Origin: Micromonospora sp. WMMD980
Lineage (GTDB): Bacteria > Actinomycetota > Actinomycetes > Mycobacteriales > Micromonosporaceae
Length of the DNA stretch: 64,000 bases
NCBI RefSeq assembly: GCF_029626035.1
Contig: NZ_JARUBE010000003.1
Coordinates: 3,224,001-3,288,000, forward strand
Direction: 5' to 3'
Part shown: positions 42,727-52,300 of the stretch, one piece after another
Numbering within the stretch: position 1 is the stretch's first letter
Layout of the letters: every line of letters begins with the position of its first letter
Made by a program: the position numbers and the translations under genes
The notes under the pieces: model-generated
What the model was told of the DNA's origin: nothing
The model's database searches: none
The model's input: only the letters and a program-made list of their open reading frames with translations

Positions 42727-43578
42727 ATGCGCCTGCACGTGGGGTGCGCGATGTGGACCCACCGGTCCTGGCCGGGGCGTTTCCTGCCGCACCCGTTGCC
42801 GGCCCACGAACGGTTGCGCGCGTACGCCGGCTGGTGCGACGCGGTGGAGGGCAACACCACGTTCTACGCGACGCCGGCCCGGGAGACCGTGGCGTCCTGG
42901 GCGGAGCAGACCGACCCCGACTTCCGCTTCCTGGCGAAGCTGCCGAAGGTAATCACGCACGAGCGCCGGCTCACCGGCGGCGAGGCGGAGCTGCGGGCGT
43001 TCCTGCACGCGATGGAACCGCTCGGGCCCCGGGCGGACACCCTCTGGGTGCAGTTGCCCGGCTCGTTCGGCCCGGGTGACGTGCCCGACCTCGACCGGTT
43101 CCTCCGCGCCCTGCCCACCGACCACAGGTACGCCGTCGAGGTCCGCCACCCGGCGTTCCTCACCGACGCCGGCGCGGCCCGCACGTTGGCGCGGACCCTC
43201 GACCGGGCCGGCGCGGAGTGGGTGCCGTTCGACACCACCGTGTTCTTCCGCACGCCGCCGACCAGCGACGCGGAACGAGAGGCGTGGACGCGCAAGCCGC
43301 GCCTGCCGTCGCGTACCGAGGCGCTGACCGACCGGCCGGTGGTGCGCTACCTCGGCCGTGACGACCCGGCCGCCACGGTCGAGGGCTGGCAACCGTGGCT
43401 GGACGTGGTCACCGGCTGGCTGCGCGAGGGCCGCTCACCGACCGTGTTCGTGCACACCCCGGACAACGCGGACGCCCCCGACCTGGCCCGACGCTTCCAC
43501 GACCAGGTCCGTGCCCGCCTGCCCGAGTTGGCGCCGCTGCCCGAGCCGACGCCGGTCGGCCCGGCCACGCTCTTCTGA
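42727..43578 (+). CDS. DUF72 family protein (second copy)
   Basis: The 283-residue product begins MRLHVGCAMWTHRSWPGRFL and carries RLRAYAGWCDAVEGNTTFYA, FRFLAKLPKVITHERRL, LWVQLPGSFGPGDVPDLDRF, YAVEVRHPAF and VVRYLGRDDP, the marks of DUF72. It is not a recent duplicate of the protein at 19977-20867: core motifs agree but lengths and surroundings differ. GGGAGGGAG stands before ATG 42727. The reaction is unknown. A terminator follows. Confidence 0.85.
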   Translation: MRLHVGCAMWTHRSWPGRFLPHPLPAHERLRAYAGWCDAVEGNTTFYATPARETVASWAEQTDPDFRFLAKLPKVITHERRLTGGEAELRAFLHAMEPLGPRADTLWVQLPGSFGPGDVPDLDRFLRALPTDHRYAVEVRHPAFLTDAGAARTLARTLDRAGAEWVPFDTTVFFRTPPTSDAEREAWTRKPRLPSRTEALTDRPVVRYLGRDDPAATVEGWQPWLDVVTGWLREGRSPTVFVHTPDNADAPDLARRFHDQVRARLPELAPLPEPTPVGPATLF

Positions 43579-43602
43579 ACCGGCCACGCCGCGTCCGCCG
43601 AC

Positions 43603-43650
43603 CTTTGGGTGCGGTTGTCGTCGCCCCAGCGACCACAACCGCACCCAAAG
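43603..43650. terminator. bidirectional hairpin terminator
   Basis: A perfect 16-bp stem, CTTTGGGTGCGGTTGT and its complement, continues with a small bulge into GTCG/CGAC around a short loop. It lies between the convergent DUF72 and histidine kinase genes, 24 bases and 10 bases from their stops. Confidence 0.85.
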
Positions 43651-43660
43651 CCCGGCCGGG

Positions 43661-45079
43661 TCAGGCCGGGGTGAGCGGCAGCAGCACCACGAACCGGGTG
43701 TCGCCGGGCTCGGACCGCACCCGGATGTCGCCGTGGTGCTTGTTGACCACGATCCGGTACGAGATGTCCAGCCCGAGGCCGGTGCCCTCGCCCACCGCCT
43801 TGGTGGTGAAGAACGGCTCGAAGATGCGCGGCCGCACCTCGGGCGGGATGCCCGGACCGGTGTCGCGGATCTCGACGGTCAGGCGGTCGTCGGTGCGCCC
43901 GGTGCGGACCGTCAGCGTGCCGTCGCCGGCCATCGCGGCGAGCGCGTTGTCGATCAGGTTGGTCCAGACCTGGTTGAGTTCGGCCGCGTACGCCGGGACG
44001 GCGGGCAGGCTCCGGTCGTACTCCTTCACCACCCGGACGCCGGCCGGGATCTTCGCCTGGAGCATGACCAGCGTGGCGTCGAGCAGGTCGTGCACGTCCA
44101 CCGTCTGGTAGGGCGCCCGGTCCAGTTGGGAGTACTGCTTCGCGGCGCCGACCAGCCCGGAGACCCGGGTGACCGCGTCGTCGATCTCACCCATCAGCAG
44201 CTCGGTGTCGATGGTGTAGGTGATCCAGTGCACCGCCGACTCCAGGTCGTCGCCGCCGACCGCCGCGTCGACCTGGGCGAGCCAGCCGCTGTCGAGGCCG
44301 CCGGCCACGAGCGTCGGCGCCAGCTCCCAGGCTCCCCGTACCCCGTGCTCCTCCAGCCAGTCGCCCAGCTCGTCCTCGGCGTCGCTGGCCGCCAGCGGCG
44401 AGAGCGCGGTGGCCGCGGCGGCCCGCTTCACCGCTTCCTCCTGCAACGCGACGAGGTCGTGCAGCCGCCGCCCGTCGAGCCGGCCGTCGGCGATCATGGC
44501 GAGCTTGTGCCGCATCTTCGCGACCCGCCCACGCAACGCCGAGGTGGCCCGGACGGCGGCCGCCGCCGGGTTGTTCAGCTCGTGGGTGAGCCCGGCCGAG
44601 AGCGCGCCCAGCGCCAGCAGCCGTTCCCGCTCGCCGACGATGGTCTGCGTGTTGCGCATCCCGATGAACAGGCCCTCCAGCAGGTGGGTGGCCATCGGGA
44701 ACCAGCCGCGCATGGCCGCCGCGATGATCTCCGCGGGCAGGGCGAACACCGCGGCGTCGGTGACCGCGCGCAGGCTGTTGCGGTAACGCTGCTCGGCCGG
44801 GTCACCGAGGTACGCCTGCATGGCGCCGCCGTAGACGCCACGCTGAGCCGTCCGGCTCACCTCCACCTCGTCGCCCTGGACCCGCTGGTGCATCGCCACC
44901 GTGCCGTCGAGCAGCACGAAGAAGCAGCTCGCCGGCTCGCCCTCGACGTAGACCGCCTCGCCGGCGCGACGTCGCTCCACCCGGCCGTGCTCGGCCAGGT
45001 GGGCGAGCTGCTCCGGGGTGAGCGACTCGAAGAGGAAGAGCTGCCGCAGCTCGTCCGGGGTGAGCCGGTCGCCGGTCAT
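43661..45079 (-). CDS. histidine kinase with N-terminal cyclic-nucleotide-binding domain
   Basis: The 472-residue soluble protein starts with a cNMP-binding fold (LFLFESLTPEQLAHLAEHGR, GEAVYVEGEPASCFFVLLDG, VEVSRTAQRGVYGGAM). From residue 150 comes LLALGALSAGLTHELNNPAA, the H-box with the phosphorylated His, then ELNQVWTNLIDNALAAM (N-box), RDTGPGIPPEVRPRIFEPFF (G1/F) and GTGLGLDISYRIV (G2). No membrane span is seen. GGAGG precedes ATG 45079. Its start overlaps the stop of a thioredoxin-reductase-like remnant (45076-45079); such kinases commonly stand beside cNMP/thioredoxin-reductase-type genes, so a redox role is plausible. No response regulator gene is adjacent. Confidence 0.85.
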   Translation of the reverse strand: MTGDRLTPDELRQLFLFESLTPEQLAHLAEHGRVERRRAGEAVYVEGEPASCFFVLLDGTVAMHQRVQGDEVEVSRTAQRGVYGGAMQAYLGDPAEQRYRNSLRAVTDAAVFALPAEIIAAAMRGWFPMATHLLEGLFIGMRNTQTIVGERERLLALGALSAGLTHELNNPAAAAVRATSALRGRVAKMRHKLAMIADGRLDGRRLHDLVALQEEAVKRAAAATALSPLAASDAEDELGDWLEEHGVRGAWELAPTLVAGGLDSGWLAQVDAAVGGDDLESAVHWITYTIDTELLMGEIDDAVTRVSGLVGAAKQYSQLDRAPYQTVDVHDLLDATLVMLQAKIPAGVRVVKEYDRSLPAVPAYAAELNQVWTNLIDNALAAMAGDGTLTVRTGRTDDRLTVEIRDTGPGIPPEVRPRIFEPFFTTKAVGEGTGLGLDISYRIVVNKHHGDIRVRSEPGDTRFVVLLPLTPA

Positions 45080-45461
45080 TGGGCCTCCAGGTATCGGTGC
45101 ACGAGCGAGACCGCCATCGCGCCCTCCCCCACCGCCGAGGCCACCCGCTTCACCGAGTCGGCCCGCACGTCGCCGGCCGCGAACACGCCCGGTATGCTGG
45201 ACTCCAGGTGGTAGGGATCGCGGGGCAGGGACCAACCGGCCGGCCGGCGCCCGCCGCGGGTCAGGTCCGGCCCGGTCAGCACGAAACCCCGACGGTCCCG
45301 GACGACCGCGCCGTCGAGCCAGTCGGTGTGCGGCTCCGCGCCGATGAACACGAACAGCCACGAGGTGTCGACGTCGCGCGTCTCGCCGGTGCGCATGTCC
45401 CGCAGCGTCACCCGCTCCAGGTGCTCCTGCCCGGCGCCGCCGACCACCTCGGTTCGTGGTG
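45076..45461 (-). pseudogene. C-terminal fragment of a thioredoxin-reductase-like FAD oxidoreductase
   Basis: Only about the last 125 residues remain: [73 protein letters not shown] and VKRVASAVGEGAMAVSLVHR. G-V-F-A-A-G-D-V is the FAD-binding C-terminal motif of the thioredoxin reductase family. The N-terminal FAD domain, the CxxC/NADPH part and any start codon are missing. At about 45460 the sequence changes directly into a NIT-HAMP kinase gene in another frame, so a deletion has joined the two. The reading frame remains open upstream only as a non-coding shadow. Confidence 0.75.
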
Positions 45462-46958
45462 CCGGACCCGCCCCACGCCCACCCCGCCGAGCACCAGCAG
45501 GCTGGCGTTGATCCGGCCCATCCGGGTGGCGAGATTGTCCAGCGCGTAGAGCTGGTGCAGCCGGTCCGGGTCGGTCTCGTCCCGCTCGACCTTGTCGACC
45601 TGGGCCAGCACGGCATCGACCAGGCGCTGCTCGCGCCGACTGAGGTGGATGAAGATCTCCGCGGTGTTGGCCCGCATCACCGCCTGCTCCGCGGCGGTGC
45701 GCACGGCGGTCCGGTGCACCGCGCTGAACGCCTGCCCGACCTCGCCGATCTCGTCGTCGCCGGAGACCTCCACGGCGTCGACGGCCTGCCGGCGGGCCAG
45801 CTCGTCCGGATCGACCGAGGCGCTGTCCGGCTCCTGCAACCGGGCCACCACCTGGGGCAGCCGTTCGAAGGCGACAGTGTTCGCCGCGTCCCGCAGCCGG
45901 CGCAGCCGCCTGGTGATCTGCCGGGCCACCGCCCACGTGACGAGCGCGGTCAGCAGCAGCGCCAGCAGGGCGGCCGCCGCCTCGACGACGGTGCGCCGCC
46001 GTTGCTCGGCGTGCGCGGTGCGGATGTCGTCGAGCACCGCGCCGTCGACCCGCAGCCGCAGCTCGGCCAGGCGTACCGACCATTGCTGGGTGGCGGCGAG
46101 CCAGGTGCCCAGGTCCAGTTGGAGGCGGTCCCCCGCCGCCGTGCGGGCCACCTGGTCGAGCAGGCGTTGCAGCCGCAGCGCGTTCTCGCCGCTGCCGGCC
46201 TGTTCCCACCAGCCCTGCCAGGCCGGCCGGGCGAGCGCCAGAAAGGCGAGCGTCGCCTCGGTGAAGCCGGTGCGGGCGGCGGTGATGTCCTGCTGCAACG
46301 CGGGCGTCACCTGGCCGGCGGTGACGGCGCGCAGCACCGCGACCTGTTGCTGGCCGACCGCCTCGGACACCTTGGACAGTGCGGCGGAGGCCCGGATGCC
46401 GTCGGCGATCCGCGGCTCGACCACGCCGAGGGTGACGCTCTCGCGCAGGCCGAGCAGGTCGGCGATGACGATGCGGTAGCTGAACGTCATCGCCGACACC
46501 GAGGCGCGCTCGGCGGTGCGTACCTGGGCGCGCAGCGGGGCGAGGCCGGCCAGCGCGGCGTCGATCCGGGGCAGGACGGCCCGTTCGGCGGCGGCGCCGG
46601 CGGGCACCCGGGCGCGCTGCCGGCGGAACCCGGTCACCGCGGCGTCGGTGGCGGTGGTGGCGTCGGCGAAGGCGTCCTGCTGGGCGGCGGCACCCCGGGT
46701 CAACAGGTCGGCGGCCACGATCCGTTCTTGCTGGAGGCGGTGCGCCAGTCCGCCTGCCTCGGCACCGAGCTGAGCGAGCTGGCCGAGGTCGCTGGCGCGG
46801 GAGGTCTGCCGGGCGCTCTCGGTCAGCGCCAGCCCGGCGAAGCCCATCACGGCGACGAGCGGGGCGGCCACGATGAGGCGCATCCGCCCGCCGATGCGCC
46901 AGCGACGGCGGCGGGTCGGGTAGGGTCGGGCCGCGTGGGAACTCGTGCTCGACGCCAC
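45408..46958 (-). pseudogene. NIT-HAMP sensor histidine kinase truncated before its kinase domain
   Basis: GTG 46956-46958 with GGGGAG starts a protein with a membrane helix ([20 protein letters not shown]), a nitrate/nitrite-sensing-type extracellular domain ([32 protein letters not shown]), a second helix ([20 protein letters not shown]), a HAMP region ([20 protein letters not shown]) and the dimerisation helix ([40 protein letters not shown]). Homology ends at GVGVGRVRH near 45462; the ATP-binding domain that should follow is absent, and 17 unrelated residues precede the stop. The downstream sequence is the end of a thioredoxin-reductase-like gene. The remaining product could still dimerise but cannot phosphorylate. 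Confidence 0.75.
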
Positions 46959-46980
46959 TGCTGACTCCCCGCACTGATCG

Positions 46981-47002
46981 GCAAAGTTCTATCTGCATTT
47001 GC
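46981..47002. promoter_or_regulatory. inverted repeat before the NIT-HAMP kinase remnant
   Basis: GCAAA and TTTGC are 12 bases apart, within an AT-richer stretch 23-44 bases upstream of the GTG start of the minus-strand kinase gene. It may be part of the promoter or an operator; it resembles the TTTGC/GCAAA arrangement at 30150. Weak evidence. Confidence 0.25.
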
Positions 47003-47137
47003 GGATTGCACGTCCCATTGCGCCGGAAGCCATGCGTCGAGGCCAGACCAGGCCGTGGTACAAACAGGCCGTACCAGCATCTGTACCCAGAGTTGGCGGC
47101 GCGGGTGACCGCCCCGACCCGCGACCGCCGGGCCCGG

Positions 47138-47593
47138 TCAGCGCCGGTCGGCCGCCGGCGGCGGGCCGTCGGGCTCGGGCTGCGCGAGCACCTGGCCGAT
47201 CAGTTCCCGCAGCTCGTCGATCGCCGCCACCACGGCCTGCGGGTCGCGCGGGTCGCGCCGCGCGGCGGGCGCGCCGGCGGGATCCGGCCGGGCCGGCTCG
47301 CCGAATCGGGGCCCCCGGCGCCCGTCCGCCGCCAACTGCTCCGCGGCGACCCGCGGCCACAGCTCGCACAGCCGGCCGCCGGTGGCGAGCACCTCGTCGC
47401 AGCGCACGGCGAACTCCTGGCTGCCGAACCGCCGCCCGGACTCGACGGCGGCGACCGTCTCCCGGCTGAACCGCACCCGCTCGGCCAGCGCCCGCTGGGT
47501 CAGGCCACGCCGGGTCCGCCAGCGGCGCAGCTCGACACGGAACTGGTGGCTGGCGGCGGAGGGGGCGGCGTTCGACGCGGGCGTGCGATCCAT
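47138..47593 (-). CDS. XRE-family helix-turn-helix regulator
   Basis: The 151-residue protein has an XRE-type DNA-binding domain at residues 18-75: FRVELRRWRTRRGLTQRALA, ERVRFSRETVAAVESGRRFG, SQEFAVRCDEVLATGG. The C-terminal part is short and Pro/Arg-rich with a helical piece (AVVAAIDELRELIGQVLAQP); the DUF5753 ligand domain common in actinomycete members is missing. ATG 47591-47593 with GAAGGTGAG upstream is the start. It follows the P450 gene on the same strand after 166 bases. Targets are unknown. Confidence 0.8.
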   Translation of the reverse strand: MDRTPASNAAPSAASHQFRVELRRWRTRRGLTQRALAERVRFSRETVAAVESGRRFGSQEFAVRCDEVLATGGRLCELWPRVAAEQLAADGRRGPRFGEPARPDPAGAPAARRDPRDPQAVVAAIDELRELIGQVLAQPEPDGPPPAADRR

Positions 47594-47759
47594 GTGCTCA
47601 CCTTCGCGACGCCGGACCGGCATCGGCAGGAGATCGAGGGTGGGTGACTACCGGGCGTTCGCAGGGGGTCATTCTTAACCCACCGGCGCGCGGGTGTGAA
47701 GACGCGACTGCGTAGCGTGTCCGCCCGCCCCGACCGCCCGGCACCCCCGTCGGCACGCG

Positions 47760-49017
47760 TCACGCCGCCGGTCCGTGGCCGGACGGCACCGCCGCGGCGA
47801 CGGTGACCGGCAGCGTCCGGTGGGCGCGGAACGCCAGGTTGGGCCGGAAGGCGCGGTGCTGTCCGGGCGCCGGGCGCAGGTCCGGCAGGGCCGCGGCGAG
47901 GCGGGTCAGCGCGGTGCCGGCCTCCAGCCGAGCCAGCGCCGCCCCGATGCAGAAGTGTGGGTCCGTGGCCGAACGAGAGATGGTCGTGCGCGTCCGACCG
48001 GTCCGGGTCGAAGCGGTCCGGGTGACGGAAGGCCGCCGGGTCGCGGTTGGCGGCGCCGATCAGCAGCAGGCACCGCGCCCCGGCGGGGATGGTGACCCCG
48101 CCGAGCGTGACCGGCCGGTTGGTCACCCGCAGCCAGCCGTCGATCGCGGGCGCGAAGCGCAGCGTCTCGGTGAGGAACGCCGGCACCCGCTCCGGGCGTT
48201 CGGCGAACGACCGCCACCTCTCCGGTTCGGACAGTGCCCGCTCCAGCGCGTGGGCGAGCAGCCCGGCGGTCGTCTCGTGCCCGGCGACCAGCAGGTTGAA
48301 CACGATGCTCGACACCTCGGCGACGGTCAGGACCTCGTCGTCGCCGTGCCGGTACGCGAGCAGCTCGGTGACGTAGTCGTCGCCGCCACCGTCGAGCCGG
48401 CGCCGGACGAGATGCTGGCAGTAGCGCCAGAACTCCAGCAGCCCGCCGGCCAGCCGCACCTGCTCGGCCGGGTCCGGCCGCCCCCAGATCAGCGCGATCT
48501 GCCCGTCCGCCCAGGCCCGGATCCGCGGCACGTCGCGCGCCGGCACCCCGAGGATGTCCAGCAGCACCAGCAACGGCAGCTCGGCGGTGAACTCGGTGAC
48601 GAGGTCGATCTCGGCGCCGGCCCGGGCGGCCAGCCGCGCCACCAGCTCGTCCACCCGGCGGCGGACGAGCCGGCCGTAGCGCTGCTCGACGCGTTCCGGG
48701 GTGTTGGCGAAGGTGACCCGCAACGCCCGGCGGGTCCGCGGATGTGTCGGCGGATCGGCCGCGGCGGTGGTGGGCGGCGCGTCGATCTGCACGACCAGGG
48801 CCAGCGCCTCCGGGCAGACGTCGTAGACCGGGGCCAGGGTGAGGGCGTTGCCGAAGGACCGCGCGTCGGCGAGCGCGCGCCGGACGTCGGCGTGTCGAGT
48901 GATCAGCCACAGCCCGAGTTCCTCGTCGTGGTGAACCCCGCCGCCGCTCTCCAGCAGCCGGGCCCAGACGCCCGCCGGGTCGGTGAGATACGCTCCCGCG
49001 AACGGATTCAACCGCAT
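47760..49017 (-). pseudogene. cytochrome P450 with one frameshift at the heme loop
   Basis: ATG 49015-49017 with AGGAGGTG upstream starts a P450: LWLITRHADVRRALADARSF, IDAPPTTAAADPPTHPRTRR, LVAGHETTAGLLAHAL (I-helix), LTETLRFAPAIDGWLRVTN (ExxR) and DRFDPDRSDAHDHLSFGHGP. At 47958 one extra base shifts the frame: the expected HFCIGAALARLEAG, with the heme-thiolate Cys, is read in the next frame and continues to a natural end at TGA 47760-47762. In the sequence as given, translation would run on in the wrong frame to 47500 without a heme ligand. Without the extra base the protein has about 418 residues, normal for bacterial P450s. The substrate is unknown. Confidence 0.85.
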
Positions 49018-49242
49018 GACCACCTCCTGCGCTACCGACCACCTTCCTTACCGTGCGCTACCGGGCAAACACGCGCCAAGATTTGTCGGCATCAATCTAT
49101 TTCGGCCGCTTTCCCGCAACTTGCGCCCTGGTCCTTGCCCTTCTCACCACCGCCGGACGGCGGGTGCGGATACGGGGATGCGCGCCGCGACGGTGCGGCT
49201 GACCCGCAGGCCGCCGGGACGCGGCTGGTCCGCCCCTGACGG

Positions 49243-49290
49243 CCGCGGGCCGGCCCGGCGCCGGAGGAACCGACGCGGACCGGCCCGCGG
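49243..49290 (-). terminator. hairpin after the beta-propeller gene
   Basis: CCGCGGGCCGG and its complement (49280-49290) form an 11-bp stem around a 26-base loop, directly downstream of the minus-strand gene ending at 49301. GC-rich and without T run; a plausible terminator. Confidence 0.45.
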
Positions 49291-49300
49291 GCCGACCGGC

Positions 49301-52300
49301 TCAGCCGGTGACGGTCACCGAAACGGTACGGGGCGGCTGCTGGTACTGCCCGTGGTTGTCCATCCCGCGGATCGTCACCGAGTAGGTGCCGGCCGGGACG
49401 GCCGGTGACGTGTACGCGAAGTTCGACCCCGGTGAGCCCGGGCTGGTGAGGAACGTCGCGATCCAGGTGCCGGCCCGGCCGAACGTGCCGGCCGCGTTCA
49501 TCCCCTGTCCGGCGCTGTTGGTGATCTGCAGCTCCACCCGCTGCATCCCGACGTCGTCCACGGCACGGCCGGAGACCACGATCCGACCGCCCGTGTACGC
49601 CTCGCCCTCGGCCGGCGTGATGCCCGGCTCCAGCGTCGGGTCGAGGTCACCGGGGTAGACGAGGTACTTCGCGGTGGCGCCGGCGGTCGACCCGTCCTGC
49701 TGGCCGGCGGTGTCCACGGCCCACGCCTCGACGCTGTACGTGCCCTTCGTGGGCAGGTCGATCGCGAGCGTGAACGCCGTGGAGGTGGCGTCCGGGTCGG
49801 CGAGCGTCGCGTCGACGGTGGCGAACGCGGCGGCCATCGTGCCGCCCGGCTGCACGTACCGGCCGGTGTCCAGGTCGCGCAGCGCCACCCGGACGGCCCG
49901 GACGCCCTTGTCGTCGGTCGCGGTGCCGGCCAGGTCCAGGTGCAGCCGGTCGACGTTCTGGTCGGTGCCGGTGAAGGTGAGCAGACCGTTCGGGAAGGCG
50001 TCGCCGGGCACCTGGGCGGTGACGGTGAGCCGGCCCAGGTCGCCGGTGGCGGTGGTCAGGTCGAGCCGGTCGGTGGCGCGTACCCGGAAGTCGTAGACGC
50101 CGGGGGTGAGCGGCACTGTGGTGAACGACCAGTCGAACGTCGCGGCGTCCAGGTTGAGCGGCGAGATCCGGTGGTACGCGGCCACCGAGTCGCTCCCCCA
50201 GGTGCCGTCCGCCGCCAGCGCCTCGCGGGTGGTGTTGTTGCGCAGGTAGATCTCGACCGACTTCAGGGCGTCCTCGTCGCGGGCCGTGCCGGCGAACGTG
50301 ACCCGGGTGCCCGGCGCGACCGTCAGCGGCGCGGCGGCGGTCGGCGGGGTCATCGCCACCGGGGCGGTGATGGCCACGGTCGGCGGGACGCCGTTCGCCG
50401 AGACGGTCCAGTCCCGGTCGTCGCTGCGCAGATCGCTCTGCCCGGTCGTGTCGACCGCGGTGGCGCTCATCTTCCACTGCCCCTCGGTCGGCAGCGTCAC
50501 CTCGTACTGCCAGGTGGTGGACGTCGCGCCGATCACGTCCGGCTCGCCCCGGAAGGTGTGGTAGACCGCCGCGACGCTGCCGTCGTCCTGGAGGTAGCGG
50601 TTGTCCGGGGTGCGGAACGAGTAGATCATCGCGCTGACGCCGTTGTCGTCGGTGGCGGTGCCGGTGGCCACGAAACTCTTCGTGGCCAGCAGCCCGGCGG
50701 CCGGCGCGGTGATCCGGGTCGACGGCGGCAGGTCGTCGAAGCGGAACGCCTCGATCTTCTTGACCGCCTTGGTGGTGTCGCCGGCGCCGTCCCGGCCGAA
50801 CGTCTTGGCCTGGATCTGGTAGACGCCGGCCGGCAGGGACACCGGCAGGGTCCAGGCGGTGGAGGTGGCGTTCGGCGCGGCGAGCGTGGCGTTGATGCCC
50901 TTGAAGTCGCCCCAGGTCTTCAGGTCGGCCTGGAGATAGCGACCGGTGTTGCGGTTCATGACCTCCACCTGCACGCGGGCCACGCCGGCCGGCGCGAGCC
51001 CTTGCCCGGCGAGGTCGAACGTCTCGCCGGCCGGCTTCACCGCGCCCTCGATCGGGGTGGTGACCGTGGTGTCCAGCGACGACGGCGCGGGCAGGGTGGA
51101 CAGGTCGAAGAAGGCCACCCGGCCGGTGTTCTTCCCGCCCTTGACGTTGCCGTCGCCGCCGACGAGCAGGCCGCGCGAGGTGGCCAGCATCGCCTTCTCC
51201 CCCTCGTACGAGTCGGAGCCGGGGTTCCACTCCAGCGCGGTGCCGGTGACCGGGTCCAGCGCGCCGAGGTGGTCGCGGCGGACCACCTGGTCGCCGAGGC
51301 CGTAGCCGCTGAGCCCCTGGCCGGTGCCGTAGCCGACGTTGTCCAGGCCGGGCCAGGGCACGTTCGAGGTGGGCGACTCCTGCCAGCTGAAGTGACCGCC
51401 GACGTAGACGGCGGTGGCGGTGATGGCGACCGAGTAGATGCTGTCGAAGTGTCGGGAGATCCAGAGCGGCTCGACGTGGTCGTTCCCGGTAAGCGGGTAG
51501 GCGATCGCGGTGTCGTTGATCGGCGGGCGGTCGCCGCCCGAGCCGCTGGTGACCACGAAGTATGAGTCGTCCGGCGCGATGTCGCCGGCGAAGACGCGCT
51601 GGATGCCGCCGACGAAGGAGAGGTTGTCCTCCCACAGCCGGGTCCGCCACGGCAGCAGCGCCTTGCTGGCGGTGCCGATCAGCGCCACCCCGTAGCGGTC
51701 CTGCCCGGCGATCTGACGGCCGGTGTGCACCACCAGCAGCTTGCTGCGGTCGTGGGTGAGCTTGAGCTGCTGCACGGTGAGCAGGCCGCCGACCCCGATG
51801 CCGCCGGTGAGCGGCAGGTTGAACGCGGTGTCGACCGCGCCGGTGGTCGGGTTGAGCGCGGCCAGGCCGCTGCGGGCGACGCCGTTGACGGTGCTGAACT
51901 GACCGCCGACGTAGACCGCGGTGGGGCTCACCGCCAGCGCGGTCCCCCGCGCGCTCGCGTTCGCGGTGAACGCGGCGACCGGCGCGCCGGTGGTCGGGTT
52001 GAGCCGGGCGATCTTGCGCTTGGTGACCCCGTTGATCGTGTTGAACGAGCCCGTGATGTAGAGCGACGACCCGTCGGGCGACGCCTCGACGGCGGCCACC
52101 GCGCCGTCGATGTTGGGCCGGAAGCCGGTGTCCACCTTCCCGGTGTCCAGGTTGTACGCCGCGAGCGAACGCTGCGCGACGGCGGTGCCACCGACGTTCG
52201 TGATCGACGTGAAGGTGCCGGCGACGAAGACGCGGTTGCCGATCACCTCGATGTCGGTGATCCCGCCGTCGGTGATCCGTGGCGTGTCGGTGCGGGGCGT

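Noticed and set aside
45076..46998. A continuous 640-codon minus-strand frame through the kinase region
   Set aside because: Only its last 125 codons resemble a protein (thioredoxin-reductase type). The rest is an Arg/Ala/Pro-rich shadow of the NIT-HAMP kinase frame.
47760..49017. P450 as a tailoring enzyme of the NRPS-PKS cluster
   Set aside because: It is separated by a 3.2-kb unrelated gene and a 0.9-kb divergent spacer, lies on the other strand and is frameshifted; membership in the cluster is not supported.
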